A stretch of 64,000 nt of DNA, from contig OZ038381.1 of the NCBI GenBank assembly GCA_964036045.1, positions 124,193,708 to 124,257,707 on the forward strand, written 5' to 3'. Positions 43,081 through 54,532 of this stretch are shown piece by piece. The position numbers and the translations under genes were made by a program. Source of the stretch: Eutreptiella sp. 'Long Island Sound 2002'. Its lineage: Eukaryota > Euglenozoa > Euglenophyceae > Eutreptiales > Eutreptiaceae. The notes beneath the pieces are model-generated. The model saw nothing but the letters and a program-made list of their open reading frames with translations. It was not told the origin of the DNA and did no database searches. Within the stretch, counting starts at the first letter, position 1, and each line of letters opens with the position of its first letter.

Positions 43081-43815
43081 TCCCCGATTAAGCCACCAAC
43101 GGCACACACGTACCACACACAGCGCGCGCACCGGTGAACAAGCGCCAACTGGTCACTGACACGGCGCACGGAAAACAAAGGGCGCGCGCACCGGTGAACG
43201 GGCGCCAAGTTGCCCAGGACACCCCACAGGCGCACGCACCAAGGGCAGCACAGGGACAGGGCGCAACAAACCACACCCCCAGGGTCGGACACACTGGCGC
43301 GACCCAGCCGACCCGCCGGACCAGTTGCAGGAGCGGTACTCCAAGGCCACTGGTCCGAGCGCGGCCAGTCTGCATCGGGAACCATGGCAAACGTCACCCA
43401 GAGCCATGGCAACAACCAATGACAGGCGTGCCGGCACACAGCCCGGGAGGGGGCCGCCTGCCAAGCACCAGGGCCCCGCAACTCAAGCCACAGTGGTGAG
43501 TAGATCGTACCGTAGACTCGCGGGAGCAATACCCCCTGCAGTGAGAGATACTCCACACGGCTGGGCATCCCCCACAGCTGCCGCCAACGGTAGGGGGGAT
43601 TTGACCCTACTCACAGGCACATGTGCGGACACCCTACCATCCTGGACACCTGGCCCGGATGGCCGGGACCCTGCCTTCCCAAGCACCTGCAGGAGCGGCC
43701 TAGGAGGCGCCTAACCTAGGGCAGTGTGAGGGACAAGACGTCCCCTTGGTAAGACCTTCTTGCTGCATTGTCAAAGGAGGCATCCCGAGAACCCGAAGAT
43801 ACCTGTCTACCTACC
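43081..43815 (-). repeat. dispersed 0.8-kb repeat, copy 2 (inverted)
   Basis: Reverse complement of 25409-26222 with moderate divergence. Its end CTACCTACC (43807-43815) corresponds to GGTAGGTAG at 25409. It holds two units of the tandem motif GCGCGCACCGGTGAAC. It directly abuts the right 0.87-kb direct repeat. Confidence 0.6.
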
Positions 43816-44681
43816 TAAGCATATTCTTAACACTCACTATGGACCCTTCAGATTAGCTACATGCCATTTATTTGGGCGTTGGTACCTCATTGGTATATAT
43901 GTCCCAATATTGGCATTCGTGCACTTTTCCCCGTTTTTTCATAACCAACAAATGTTGAAGTCTTCAAAATCATTTCCCATTGCTTTGAACTTAATGCTTT
44001 GATGTAATTGGGACATAAGGACTTGAGCAACCTCCATGCTAAGGCCCAAAGGTCATTTCTCTTGAGATTCGATTATGCAATATTTCCAATCTTTGCAGTG
44101 ACCACCTTTTGGACCATCTTTTGCCTTCTTGATCAAAATGGTCCCGAACTCCTTATTCCCCTGATTCCCCCTCAAGGCTATGTGCGCGTCTTCTCCAATG
44201 TGAGAGGCAATTTATAAGGAGTACAACAACCCTCCTCAAAGAGGGTATGAGCAATGTCTCCTGGCCTTCGGATGGGAGATACATGGGAGCCTTATTTTGA
44301 CGCATATTGCTGCTTGTCAATTTAGGTGTGCTATGTTTCGCTTAGGTGGAAACATACCTGCCCCTAGCACCCCGGGGATTGAGGGGATGCACAAAAGGTG
44401 GAAGCATACCTAGAGGCGACCCTGCTGGGCTGGTATGGTGCATTTATCAAGACATCAGTCCCATGTGCTTCTAGCATATTTGTATCTGTTCTAAGTTGCC
44501 ATGGTTGTGGACATATGGGATCATCAGTGGCGGCTCTTTCCGCCAATTTTCGCCTTTTTGCCCATTTTATGCCATGTTTCAATTCTCATGTCTGCATATG
44601 CCCAGGGCCCTAGTTCGAAAGGACGCTTAATTCTTGTAGCAGGGTCGATCACCATATGTTTTTGTAATTACTGCCTCAACC
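43816..44681 (+). repeat. direct repeat, right copy (866 bp)
   Basis: Partner of 37007-37819. It is longer because of a 52-bp gain at 44360-44411 (micro-insert 2 plus duplicated target). Confidence 0.7.
44345..44411. mobile_element. micro-insert 2 (37 bp) with 15-bp target duplication
   Basis: Insert 44360-44396: GCCCCTAGCACCCCGGGG then ATTGAGGGGATGCACAAAA. It is flanked by GGTGGAARCATACCT at 44345-44359 and 44397-44411 (one mismatch). The left direct repeat has a single equivalent site (about 37530-37545) and no insert. Confidence 0.75.
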
Positions 44682-46631
44682 TGCTCGGCGATATACATCA
44701 TTTGGCAATCTCCATGTTTTGCGATTTTGCATATATTGCTGTCTTGTGCAAGATCGTGGGACCGTCAACTGGGGAAACAGCAACGAGCTGGTGTGACTGC
44801 ATCCCACACCCCAATGCACTTGAGTGAAGGAAGTATCACTACCCGTGCATTGATGCTTGGATCAAGAAGATGAACCCCATTGCCAACCCTGCTTGAGCAG
44901 GCAAGACGGCCGATTTTGCCCTATTCGGCGTCCTGAGCCCACCTGGCGACCCCATGGCTCCTGGGACACCGGGGATTCCAGAGGTGCAGCTTCGCTGCGA
45001 ATTGGATTTCAATTCGCCGAATTTGCACCGAATTCGTTCGATGGGGAATTGGGCTCCGAATTCGGATAACGTAAAGTGCCGAAGTTGGTAGTCCGGTTGC
45101 CTGCCTGTCGTGTGTGTCCGCCAAGCATGCCCTGCGGGCGAGGCCCCCCTCAGTAGCGCCTCAGAAATGGAGCCTGCTCTTCTTGGGGTCTTAATGCCAT
45201 TCAAACCCTGCTCCTACCACAACCAGGACTAGTTCCGTTTCACAATGATGCCCCCCCGCCAAGGCTGCTGATAGTGTGGCAAGTGAGACCCGAAGACTCG
45301 GCAGGGCCTTGCGCATGGTGGTGTTTACAAGGTTTCTGAGTGATGCTACTTAACAAAGCAACGACCCCATGACTCTCTCCGAAAACTGACACAAGCCAGT
45401 GAGCTAAAACATTTGCTCGAAGAAAGGGGAGGGTTTACAAAAGCGAGTGGGTTGGCAGGTACAACCCATTATCGCTTTTGAATTTGGGTGTGGTGGTTTG
45501 ACACCTATTTGCCCTTCCCCACATGAGAGTAAAGTATACAATGTACATAGTACTCGTGTGGGTGACATTACAGGTACAATTTTGTGGCGTGCAAGATTGC
45601 CACCACATACGGTGAGAACGTAGGCCAGAGGAAGAGGTTGTCCTCTGTATACAGGTAGGACAATACTAATTTCCACGGGCGCCTTTGACTCGTTGCTCTT
45701 CAAGAGTGGTGGGCCCCGCTAAGGCAAAGGCATTGCGTATGTTGCGGTCGCCGCTGCTTGGGTGCATGTTCCGGGTCACTTTGCGTGCCTGGGTTGGGAT
45801 TGAGTAGCTGTGAATGCCATTGCCTGAGGCCGCATGCTGGCTTGGTATTTCTTCCCATGCTGTTGAAGGACGTGGGCTATCCTGCCTGCAACGAGAAGGC
45901 AACAAACAACATGACGAGACGAAATTGTGTGAGCGCATGTGTGTATACGGGAGAGGGCCCGTTCATATTGATATTTTGAGAATTCCCCGGGAGTTGACCT
46001 GGATTTCAACAACACACGTGGGGTCCTGTATCCCAACGACAAGAGAAATTGGTCAAAGTGCGGGCGCGGCGTAATTCTGAGAAGTTGGTCCGTGGACTGG
46101 GATTGCGACAACACACACGGATGTTTGCACGCAAAACACAGCAAACGCGGGTGTGCCAAGTGTCCTTGCAGCGCGCGTGAGTGTGTGTGCATGCCCTTAT
46201 GTTACTTACAGAGATATGTGGTTACCTATTACGCGGTTATCACCGGCCCCTTGAGCAAGCAAGACCTAGGTTGGTTTTTTGTTGTAACCGTTCACACGTA
46301 CCTCCGGTTTACACACGGCAGTGTCCACTTGCATCATCCTACATGATGTAGGAGGCCGTAGGGGACGTAAATGCTCCTTCGGGGCGATTGCGTGGAGGAG
46401 AATAGTCTGGCTTACCTTGCTGGGATTGTGTCCCTTCTTGCTTGGTGTTTTGGTTGATGAAAACCTTGATGGACTTTCCCCAAGTCCAAAATGACAAGGT
46501 AGTGATGCAAAGCAACCTAAACAACAGATCATAATCAAAGTGAGGTAATTATCCTTCCACTTCAAAGGATAAGCAACAAAAGGGGGGCTGCACAATGAAC
46601 CTTGCAGTTCAAAATACAAATCTTCAGTCAG
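44682..46631. other. spacer, no firm gene
   Basis: Mixed-composition DNA between the direct repeat and the compact LTR element. A minus-strand frame 45938-45669 (GIHSYSIPTQARKVTRNMHP; TTLEEQRVKGARGN-stop) follows an acceptor-like TCGTTGCAG near 45890 and might be a last exon; another frame is 45703-45404. Neither has a known domain. A CCTACAT-G-ATGTAGG palindrome lies at about 46338. Confidence 0.3.
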
Positions 46632-46635
46632 TTAT

Positions 46636-47535
46636 TGAAGGATATTTGGGGGGAGGGGGCGACCTCGAAGCTTCCCTTCGGCATGCACACCTCAAACCCC
46701 CAAACCCATGAAGGCGAAGTCTTCCACTTGCATTCACGATTGTCCAAAGGATTCTGTGATCCTTGCCTCGGCCATGACACAATCTGGCGTCCTGGGCAAG
46801 GAGATGAAGGTATATGTAGACAAAGAAAATATGTAGACAAGTAATATGTACAAGTAACAATCCTATACTATAAAATAGCATAAAAAAGAAGACGAAATGA
46901 AGGCGACGGCGTCGCCGCCATCAGAAAATCTGACGGCTACGAGGCGTCGCCATCAGGATCTCCACTGAGATCCTGCCCAAACTGGGCCAACCAGTGGTTT
47001 TTGGGCGAAAAACAATGAAATGAAGTGATTTTTGAGCCAAAAACGCTCATTTCACGCGTCTCCCCCCAACGCGTCGCGTAGCCGACACGACGCGTTTCTG
47101 TACCAATTCAACCTACATATGAAAAGGCCCACTGTTGGGCTACGCCATAGGCGTCTGGGCGATTCCTGGAATCGCCTCAGCATTTTTTGAAAAATGCGTG
47201 AACGCGCCACTTTTCGCAAAAATGGACCTTCGCGGAACGCCGCGAAAAAGGTCACGCTATAATCTTTTAGTTCTAAAAACGATAAAACAATAATAAAATT
47301 GCCTAAAATCTTTAGAAATCGAGGAATAAGTCCTCGTTCTGGAGGTGCGTCGCGCAGGCGACGACTGTCGTCGCCAGCCCAAAAAAGACGTAAAATCTCG
47401 ATTTCTGGGGTATTTTACAGAAATCCCACAGAAATCAGGATGCCGTAGCATCCACAGGAAAATTCCTGATCTGGCCTGGCGAAGAGCGCCACAGGCTGGG
47501 CAGCGGGTATGGGTGAAGCACCCCATACCGCTTCA
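46636..47535 (-). repeat. LTR (3' LTR in element orientation), 900 bp
   Basis: TGAAGGATATTTGG ... ACCGCTTCA. Contains several hairpins (CAGGATCTCC / GAGATCCTG) and AT-rich CTATACTATAAAATAG. Confidence 0.85.
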
Positions 47536-47547
47536 CCCCCCTCCTTA
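47536..47547 (-). promoter_or_regulatory. polypurine tract of the compact LTR element
   Basis: Minus strand AAGGAGGGGGG immediately before the LTR start TGAAG. It would prime plus-strand DNA synthesis. Confidence 0.6.
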
Positions 47548-47879
47548 GAAGCCTTGCCTATATCCAAAGGAAGGCAAGGCCAAGGAGGCGCTCTGACCCC
47601 TGCACTGAGCTGGTTTCACACTGATGCAGCAGGACAGTGGGGGGGGGGGGGCTTTGTGGTAAAAAAAAATCATGCCACTTACATGTAAAAAAAAACTTTT
47701 TTTTTGTTTTTTTTTTGATCTTGATATATTCATAGGGCAACTGCCCCTCAGGCGACCACACTGGTCCCTGGCACTCCTCGCAGCCTGTAGTTACATGCAC
47801 AGAGGCGCTGCAGGGCCTTCCGCCCTGACTGATGGCGCTTAGGCGCACATATGGGCCCTTTTTCTCCATGGGCATGGAA

Positions 47880-48125
47880 ATCAATAATTCAATAAATTCA
47901 GAAAAAATTATTTAGGGTCAAACCCAAGGCAACGACTTCCTCGCGCCTGAATTTAGGGCCATTTCCTGCCCAAGGCAACCCGTGCCAGTTTAGGGTCGAT
48001 TCCCAACCCAAGGTGACGAATTAACGCACCAAATTTTGGGGATTTAGGGTCATTTCCTACCCAAGGCGCCCCGCGCCTATTTAGGGTGGGACCGAATCAA
48101 CCAACCCAAGGCGACGAATTAACGC
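47880..48125. repeat. diverged TTTAGGG-containing tandem repeat
   Basis: Five imperfect units of about 45-55 bp, each with TTTAGGG followed by CCCAAGGCGACGAATTAACG-like sequence, inside the interior of the compact LTR element. Upstream (47640-47720) is a G13 run and several A/T homopolymers. Confidence 0.6.
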
Positions 48126-48397
48126 GCCTTCTTGTGCACTTCGCAGACGTCGTCGTCGTCGCTGTGGTCGTCGCCCAGCTGCGTCGGGCTGGACTTGGGG
48201 GCTCCATAGGGTCCATGGGGAAGCCATGGTCTTATCCATCGTCGGAGTCCTTCATCGCGTTGATGCCCTTGACCTTAGCTCCTGCAGTTTCCCAGCGAAC
48301 AGCGATCAGCGATCCGCGTACTCCTGCAGTCTGGGCGTCATCGCCGTCCGCAGGCCGTCACACGCCCTTGGTGGCCTTGGCGTCGACAGAATCCTTT

Positions 48398-49281
48398 TGA
48401 AGGATATTTGGGGGGAGGGGGCAACCACTAAGCTTCCCTTCGGCATGCACACCTCAAACCCCCAAACCCATGAAGGCGAAGTCTTCCACTTGCATTCACG
48501 ATTGTCCAAAGGATTCTGTGATCCTTGCCTCGGCCATGACACAATCTGGCGTCCTGGGCAAGGAGATGAAGGTATATGTAGACAAAGAAAATATGTAGAC
48601 AAGTAATATGTACAAGTAACAATCCTATACTATAAAATAGCATAAAAAAGAAGACGAAATGAAGGCGACGGCGTCGCCGCCATCAGAAAATCTGACGGCT
48701 ACGAGGCGTCGCCATCAGGATCTCCACTGGGATCCTGCCCAAACTGGGCCAACCAGTGGTTTTTGGGCGAAAAACAATAAAATAAAGTGATTTTTGAGCC
48801 AAAAACGCTCATTTCACGCGTCTCCCCCCAACGCGTCGCGTAGCCGACACGACGCGTTTCTGTACCAATTCAACCTACATATGAAAAGGCCCACTGTTGG
48901 GCTACGCCATAGGCGTCTGGGCGATTCCTGGAATCGCCTCAGCATTTTTCGAAAAATGCGTGAACGCGCCACTTTTCGCAAAGGGTTTCGAAAAAGGTCA
49001 CGCTATAATCTTTTAGTTCTAAAAACGATAAAACAATAATAAAATTGCCTAAAATCTTTAGAAATCGAGGAATAAGTCCTCGTTCTGGAGCTGCGTCGCG
49101 CAGGCGACGACTGTCGTCGCCAGCCCAAAAAAGACGTAAAATGTCGATTTCTGGGGTATTTTACAGAAATCCCACAGAAATCAGGATGCCGTAGCATCCA
49201 CAGGAAAATTCCTGATCTGGCCTGGCGAAGAGCGCCACAGGCTGGGCAGCGGGTATGGGTGAAGCACCCCATACCGCTTCA
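48398..49281 (-). repeat. LTR (5' LTR in element orientation), 884 bp
   Basis: Same as 46636-47535 apart from scattered substitutions and a deletion of about 20 bp near 48980. Confidence 0.85.
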
Positions 49282-49285
49282 TTAT

Positions 49286-50490
49286 AAACAAAGAAGTTGG
49301 TTTTTTTGGTGAAACGTGGCATACATCTGGCCCCAAGGATAGTCCCAAGACTTCATCTGCACTCATTGAGGTACAATGTAGTTGGTTATGACACAGGGGC
49401 ATGGAGGAGGGGCCAGACACACGATATGCCTTGGCGAGCACAGCAGGCAACTGAATTCAAAATCAGGTAAACCATATCACCACAATAAGTAGGTGAAACA
49501 ATTGACTGAGTGCGTCCTGATGTGGGAGACAACTAGGCATAACGTACAAGGCCCAAGGCATGAAGTGCGTGTTTTACTCGGTGTAACCTCCATGACGGAA
49601 GATACATCCGCCCACTTGAGTGGTAGGGATGAACTTCGAGGGGGGGCCAGGGTTATGACCCTAGTTGCTTTGAAAAGTGTACTTTAAGCTTCAAAGGAGT
49701 GATAAGAATGATTCAATGATAGTTCCCATTATTTCCCACACAACAGGGCGGTTTGGCCTGGATCAAGCACCCAACAAAAGACATGGTATAACCTTTTCTT
49801 ACTCCCCCTTGGAGTACTAGTTGATCAAGCTAGTAGGACCAAGGACAAAGGCTCAAACTACCCTGAAATTACCTCAGAAAAGCTTCAAACTAGCAATTGA
49901 CAACCTCATTATTTCATCGAAGCGAATCACACTGCTGGTACTATGAACATAAGTGCAATGCACCGTGCATGATGTCCCTACGAAGGGGCATGGCTCCAAA
50001 TTCCACGGATTCGGGCGAAACATTTGGGGGTAGAGGGGATGGATCCCAGCACCTCCTCGCTGGAGTACACATGGTTAGCCACTAGGGTATGGTCAAATGC
50101 TCTAATGCGACTGGCCATCGCTGTATATACAGCGTTTTCATAAATATCCTGATGGAGTGAGCAAAACTACAAGAGCTGAAAGAAATAGAAAATGAAACCA
50201 ATAGGGTGTGAATCCTGCGGTTTAGCGGAATGGCGAGCGGTTTGAAAAGCACACATCGCCAAGTTTTGACTTGAAGACGTTGAAAATCATCAGATTTAGT
50301 CCAAACCTAGGAGTGGCAGACAAGCGCAACGGAGCCGCGACTCGGAAAAGAGGGTACAGAAGCCAAGTAGCGCTCCCAAAAGAAGGTGTGAGCCGCATTA
50401 TCGACAGCTATTCAAATACAATTTTGCACCGTTGCACCAAAAGCTTTATAACCTTTCTGAAAAGTGCAAGAAGTAGGCACCATGCACCAG
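49286..50490. other. AT-richer spacer, nothing recognised
   Basis: Sequence between two LTR elements. Short frames only, no domain. It could be host intergenic DNA. Confidence 0.4.
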
Positions 50491-50789
50491 TGTTGTGGTT
50501 TTCCACTTGGGAACTCTCTTGTTCTCTTGCTTATCTTGTTTCTCGAAAACCCCAAATCCCAAATCGACAAACCTCTGCGCAGGATCTTTAGACCGAGCAC
50601 CAATACATAGACACTTCACAAATTCGAAGACAAAAACCCTGTCCAGAGTTATCGAGGTATCATACAGCACTTCGTTCACGCAACTTGGATCTCGATGCTT
50701 CAGATGTATTCACAGGCTGCAGCGCGATGGCAACTGCAATCGCGAATCGCGCGCTTGCTGCGCTGCTGCTGTTCGAAGTCATAACACTA
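50491..50789 (-). repeat. 3' LTR of chromovirus
   Basis: Pairs with 60560-60858 without net indels. Its first dinucleotide in element orientation has decayed from TG to TA (TAGTGTTATG). Confidence 0.85.
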
Positions 50790-50817
50790 CCCCCCCCTGA
50801 GACCTCGAAGAGGTCTC
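50790..50817 (-). promoter_or_regulatory. polypurine tract and adjoining hairpin
   Basis: Minus strand AGGGGGGGG directly before the 3' LTR. Just upstream is a perfect 8-bp hairpin, GAGACCTC-GAA-GAGGTCTC (50799-50817). Confidence 0.6.
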
Positions 50818-50829
50818 ACTCGTCTGGGT

Positions 50830-53800
50830 GGGCGTCACACTGTGGAACCTGAAAGGCAGGCCCAGAAAAAATAAATTTTGGGACCTCGACATGTGCTGGC
50901 TACTGAAGCATAATAGTGGTCGAATCCCACACACTGAGGTACAGTATAAGGTATACCTATTGTCAGCGCCCCATTCATACCCCATTTTCGACTCTGCCAC
51001 GGCTGTGTCTTGGCGGAAGTTGCAGAAGACAACTTCACCAGGAACACTGCACAGGCGCTACCCACAGCAAGGCTGTGGGCCCGTCAAAATACCATAACAT
51101 TGGGCACAGCTATCGAAGCGGAGTGCCCAGCAGACAAACAACCAACAGGACTATATATCTGTCAAATCCACAGGGCATGTTTAGGCAGTCGACACCATTA
51201 ATGGCGTCCCGACTGTCGAATCAGCCATTACTTTGCATCCAGACTATCGAATCAGCCATTACCTGGCGTTCTGACTGTCGTTTCAGCAATCCATGCCCGA
51301 CTCGAATGTGGAGGAGAGATCCACCTGGACTCGACATACTTCGTCCACTTCCTTCAGCGTTTCGACGCCAGCAATGAACTTGAAGGTGTCATGACCCGTG
51401 TAGTGTTGACGAATGTTGCTTTCGAGGGCACGCTTCTGAATCAGGATACCCGATCGATGGTTGAGCAATCGAGGGTTCGGATCACCGAGCCGGCCGTTGA
51501 GGGGGCACTTGTACTGGAATACGAAGACATGTTCACGGGCAAGCGCTCGAAATTGTCCCAGTCCCAATGTTTGTGCCTGGGTCGAAAAAAGTCCCAAAGG
51601 TTCGACGGTTTCCAAATGTCCTCGTTCCACATATTCCTTCGATTGGTGGCTTTGAAGGAGGCCGCGTCATGTCGCACGGTGGACCATTGATAGGTTTGCT
51701 TCGAACCAGTACAAGCGGCCATGCTGTGGTAGAAGTGACCAGTTCGCGTATCAACTCGCCACCACGGTGTGTCGGCAATTGAAACTCTCCGAACAACCAT
51801 GATGACACTGACGTCGTCGACTCCAGGGCCGAGGGCATATCCGTCAATGATCTCAAGGCTGCTGGCTGGAGAGTTTGCGTGGAGTCAACCGAAGTGTTGA
51901 TGCACATACTGGCCATCAGCGAGAGCGCTCTGCAAAGCGAATCGAACCCCTTCTGCAGTCACATGGCTCGATACTGTGTCGACGATGACCGCTTCGGGGA
52001 CCTGGTCTCGGCAGCTGACCTTGCGTCGATCGGCAGCTTTGAAGTCATCATGAATCGGCGTGAGGTACTTGAAGACCGGGATGTTGAATTGGTGCCGATA
52101 GAAGTTCGAATCTGCCGGCAAGAACTGGTGGTGGACAGGGTCCGGGTGGAACGGGTCACTCGCGGGCGAATCGCTGGAGTCGAGGTCCTCCCGTTCATCG
52201 GCAAAAACATCCCTTCGGAATTGGACTGCTCAATGCCAACATCGTCCATCCTCGTATCCGCTTTCGAAGGTGGACATGAGGTATTTCGAGGTACCCAGAC
52301 GTCGAACCAAATCAGCGACGTCCACGAAGGGAAATAGGTTGATGTACTCCTCACTGGTCGAGTGAAAGCGGGCAACTCATCGAATTTCTTTATCGAAGTC
52401 GTAGTACTTGATTTGTCCAGCGCCAGTCTGGTAAATTGTCGCCAGCTGGACTAGGTCGATGGGGGCACCTGGTGAGACGGTGTTGTACGCATAAGTTCCG
52501 GTAGTCTCTCCTAGTCGATAGTACTCCTGGAGTTGGACCATAAGGTCCTGTGTTCGATGTGGAGCGCACCCTTATCGTTTGTACCCAAGTCGAGTGGTAC
52601 CTCGTAGGCCTCGCAATTGGTGTCATCGAAGAAGCAAGTCAACCATGTACGCGAGAAAGGGGGCTCGATCTTCGAACAGCCAGTTCTTTTGTCTGGCAAA
52701 CTTTCTGGAGGTCTCCAACGAGTTCAAGGATCGGAACAGCAGAGGCTGGTGCTCGACGCATGTTGTCCACTGTCCAGAAACTTCGGTACCTGAAGATTGA
52801 GTCGATCCCTGAGATCCCTCGGTGCATGCGGTTCAGGCGTGCAATTTGATTTGGCAGGTCATTCTCGACGAGATTTTTCCTGAATCCCAAATCGAGCTCT
52901 TCGTTGCATTGCCGCCAGTCGAAGAGGGTCCTTCGAACGTTCTGACAAGCCAATTCAATCTTCGTGTACAACTGGTATCTCGGTGCGCTACCAGCATTCC
53001 CATATTCATCGAAGGATGTGTCAGGCGCGCTTCACATCGTCTCGTAGGGGAACGGGGCTGTTCGACCCCAGTTGTCTATGTCGATGGTTTTGCGCAATCT
53101 GGTGATAGCGGCATTCGTACTCGTCACAACTGCTGCATGCCGGTCGCTTAGGAATACGTGACCCCTTCTTTGACCGGCCCTGGTACTTGACGTGATGGTG
53201 AGCACCTGCGGGTCGAGCTTGGTATACTCTGCATTTTTTTGCGTCCCAAATCGGGTGACGGAGTTCTTTGATGGTCTCGACTTCATGGTCGTATTGTTGC
53301 ATATGATATGGCTGCCACAGCGATTCTGGTTGTCGAACAGTATCGTAACTAGACGGTGGCGTCGACCAACTATGGGTGACATACGTATAGTCCTAGTCGT
53401 CGCTCCAGGAATCGGGTAGATCTCCATAGTCTTCATCGTCGTCGTCTTGTTCTAAGTAGGAATCGAACTGGTTCGTTCGAGTGGTAGCTTGCGTTCTCGG
53501 GGCGTTGGACAGCCATGAGTGGTCGATCCATGATTCGTCGTTAGGGGCAGTCACCTCGTTGTTGGAGGTGTTCAGCTCTCCTCCCCACGACGGTTCGTTT
53601 CTGGAGGTGTTCGGCCTCAAACTCCCTGTGATTGGCCTCGATGTCCACGAACTGTCGACCCATCTGGACGCTAAGCAGAGAAAGGGGATCAGTCGTCGTA
53701 CCCCGTGTAGCAGGCGAGATCCTCATCAGGATCGAACCCCTCCTCATGAACCCATTCCTCCGAAGAATTGGAGTGTGTATCAGGCTCTTCGAGGCCCGAG

Positions 53801-54337
53801 CACTTTCCTCGATAGTATTCAGCGTCGCCCGGGGGCGGGGGCCCGTATAGCTTGCAAAGTTTCGGGTGTATGCGGGTCGGGGGCACCCCACCCCTGGTCG
53901 ATTCCAGGACAGGCCAATTGGCCAGGGCTTGCTCGAGCATTTCCAAGCCTGTGGTGACTCTCGACATGACGATTCGCCCACTCGGTGCTACTCCTGCAAA
54001 TTCCTCGCGGGAGGACACATGTCCCTTGCCTCCCATTGGACAAGGGGCCTCCTTTTCCTCTCAAACTTCCAGCGTATGCCGATTGGCTGTAGTTCGGCGC
54101 AAAGAACGGGTCCAGCGGTCGACTCGGCCGAGTTGGCGCTGACGCTACTGATCGACAGCGGCGAGCTGAGGACGCTTTGGCACCATCGTCATTCCCGCTG
54201 GTGGCGTCGTTGATCTCGTCAACATCGATGACATTCGATGGTGATGCTCGGGAGGGCGGAGGTTGTGAGTAATTTCGGGATGTCCGGGGAGTAGTGTCGT
54301 AGGCGGAGGCTCCAGTGGTCCACCTGGAACCCTGCAT
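50830..54337 (-). pseudogene. extra 3' region of chromovirus with broken frames
   Basis: Minus-strand frames without known domain: 54337-53819 (Ser/Pro-rich, SNVIDVDEINDATSGNDDG), 54036-53689 (TGLEMLEQALANWPVLES; EEGFDPDEDLACYTG), 53620-53393 (acidic, EQDDDDEDYGDLPDSW), 53302-53021 (VETIKELRHPIWDAKKC; CSSCDEYECRYH), 52971-52639 (NQIARLNRMHRGISGIDS). They look like pieces of one or two proteins split by indels. Their place between integrase and 3' LTR is where some plant gypsy elements carry an additional ORF. Confidence 0.45.
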
Positions 54338-54381
54338 GAGTTTTTGGAAAAACCACGCTGCAGAGAGTTGAGGTTACTCAG

Positions 54382-54532
54382 CCTGGAGTCCAAGGAACTC
54401 AAGGTACACGGGATCCTCCTCTAGAGCTCTACTCGACTCCCAAGACCTTGTGTCGTCATCCCATTCGCAGCGGTACAGGAACATGCGGCGCTTTTTAGAT
54501 CCCACTTGACGTCTAGCCGGGATCTTGACAAG
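54382..54532 (-). pseudogene. chromodomain
   Basis: In the same frame as the integrase beyond the TGA at 54533-54535: KIPARRQVGSKKRRMFLYRC then EWDDDTRSWESSRALEEDP. The pattern xxRR...YLVKWxxxxxxxWExxxxL is that of chromodomains at the integrase C-terminus of chromoviruses, which steer insertion toward marked chromatin. An aromatic of the binding cage may be altered (RSWES). Confidence 0.65.

Larger units (their letters stand above)
46632..49285 (-). mobile_element. compact non-autonomous LTR element (TRIM/LARD-like), 2.65 kb
   Basis: Two LTRs, 46636-47535 and 48398-49281, both starting TGAAG and ending CTTCA (TG...CA with 5-bp inverted ends), surround an 862-bp interior without pol. A 4-bp TTAT is present on both outer flanks (46632-46635 and 49282-49285), as expected for a target duplication. 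The polypurine tract AAGGAGGGGGG next to the left LTR on the minus strand sets the orientation. LTRs differ at roughly a dozen positions and one 20-bp deletion, so insertion is recent. Confidence 0.85.

Noticed and set aside
44990-45070. Cluster of GAATTC/GAATTGG strings
   Set aside because: Several AT-rich near-repeats, but no consistent unit or dyad. Probably local duplication noise.
46336-46355. Palindrome CCTACAT-G-ATGTAGG as an operator
   Set aside because: Seven-base arms are expected by chance in this much DNA, and no gene adjoins it.
46636-47535. Duplicated small genes shared by 46.6-47.5 kb and 48.4-49.3 kb
   Set aside because: The shared short frames are explained by the two LTRs, with TG...CA ends and a target duplication.
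47880-48125. Interstitial telomere
   Set aside because: TTTAGGG appears only once per 45-55 bp unit, never in tandem, and lies inside an LTR element.
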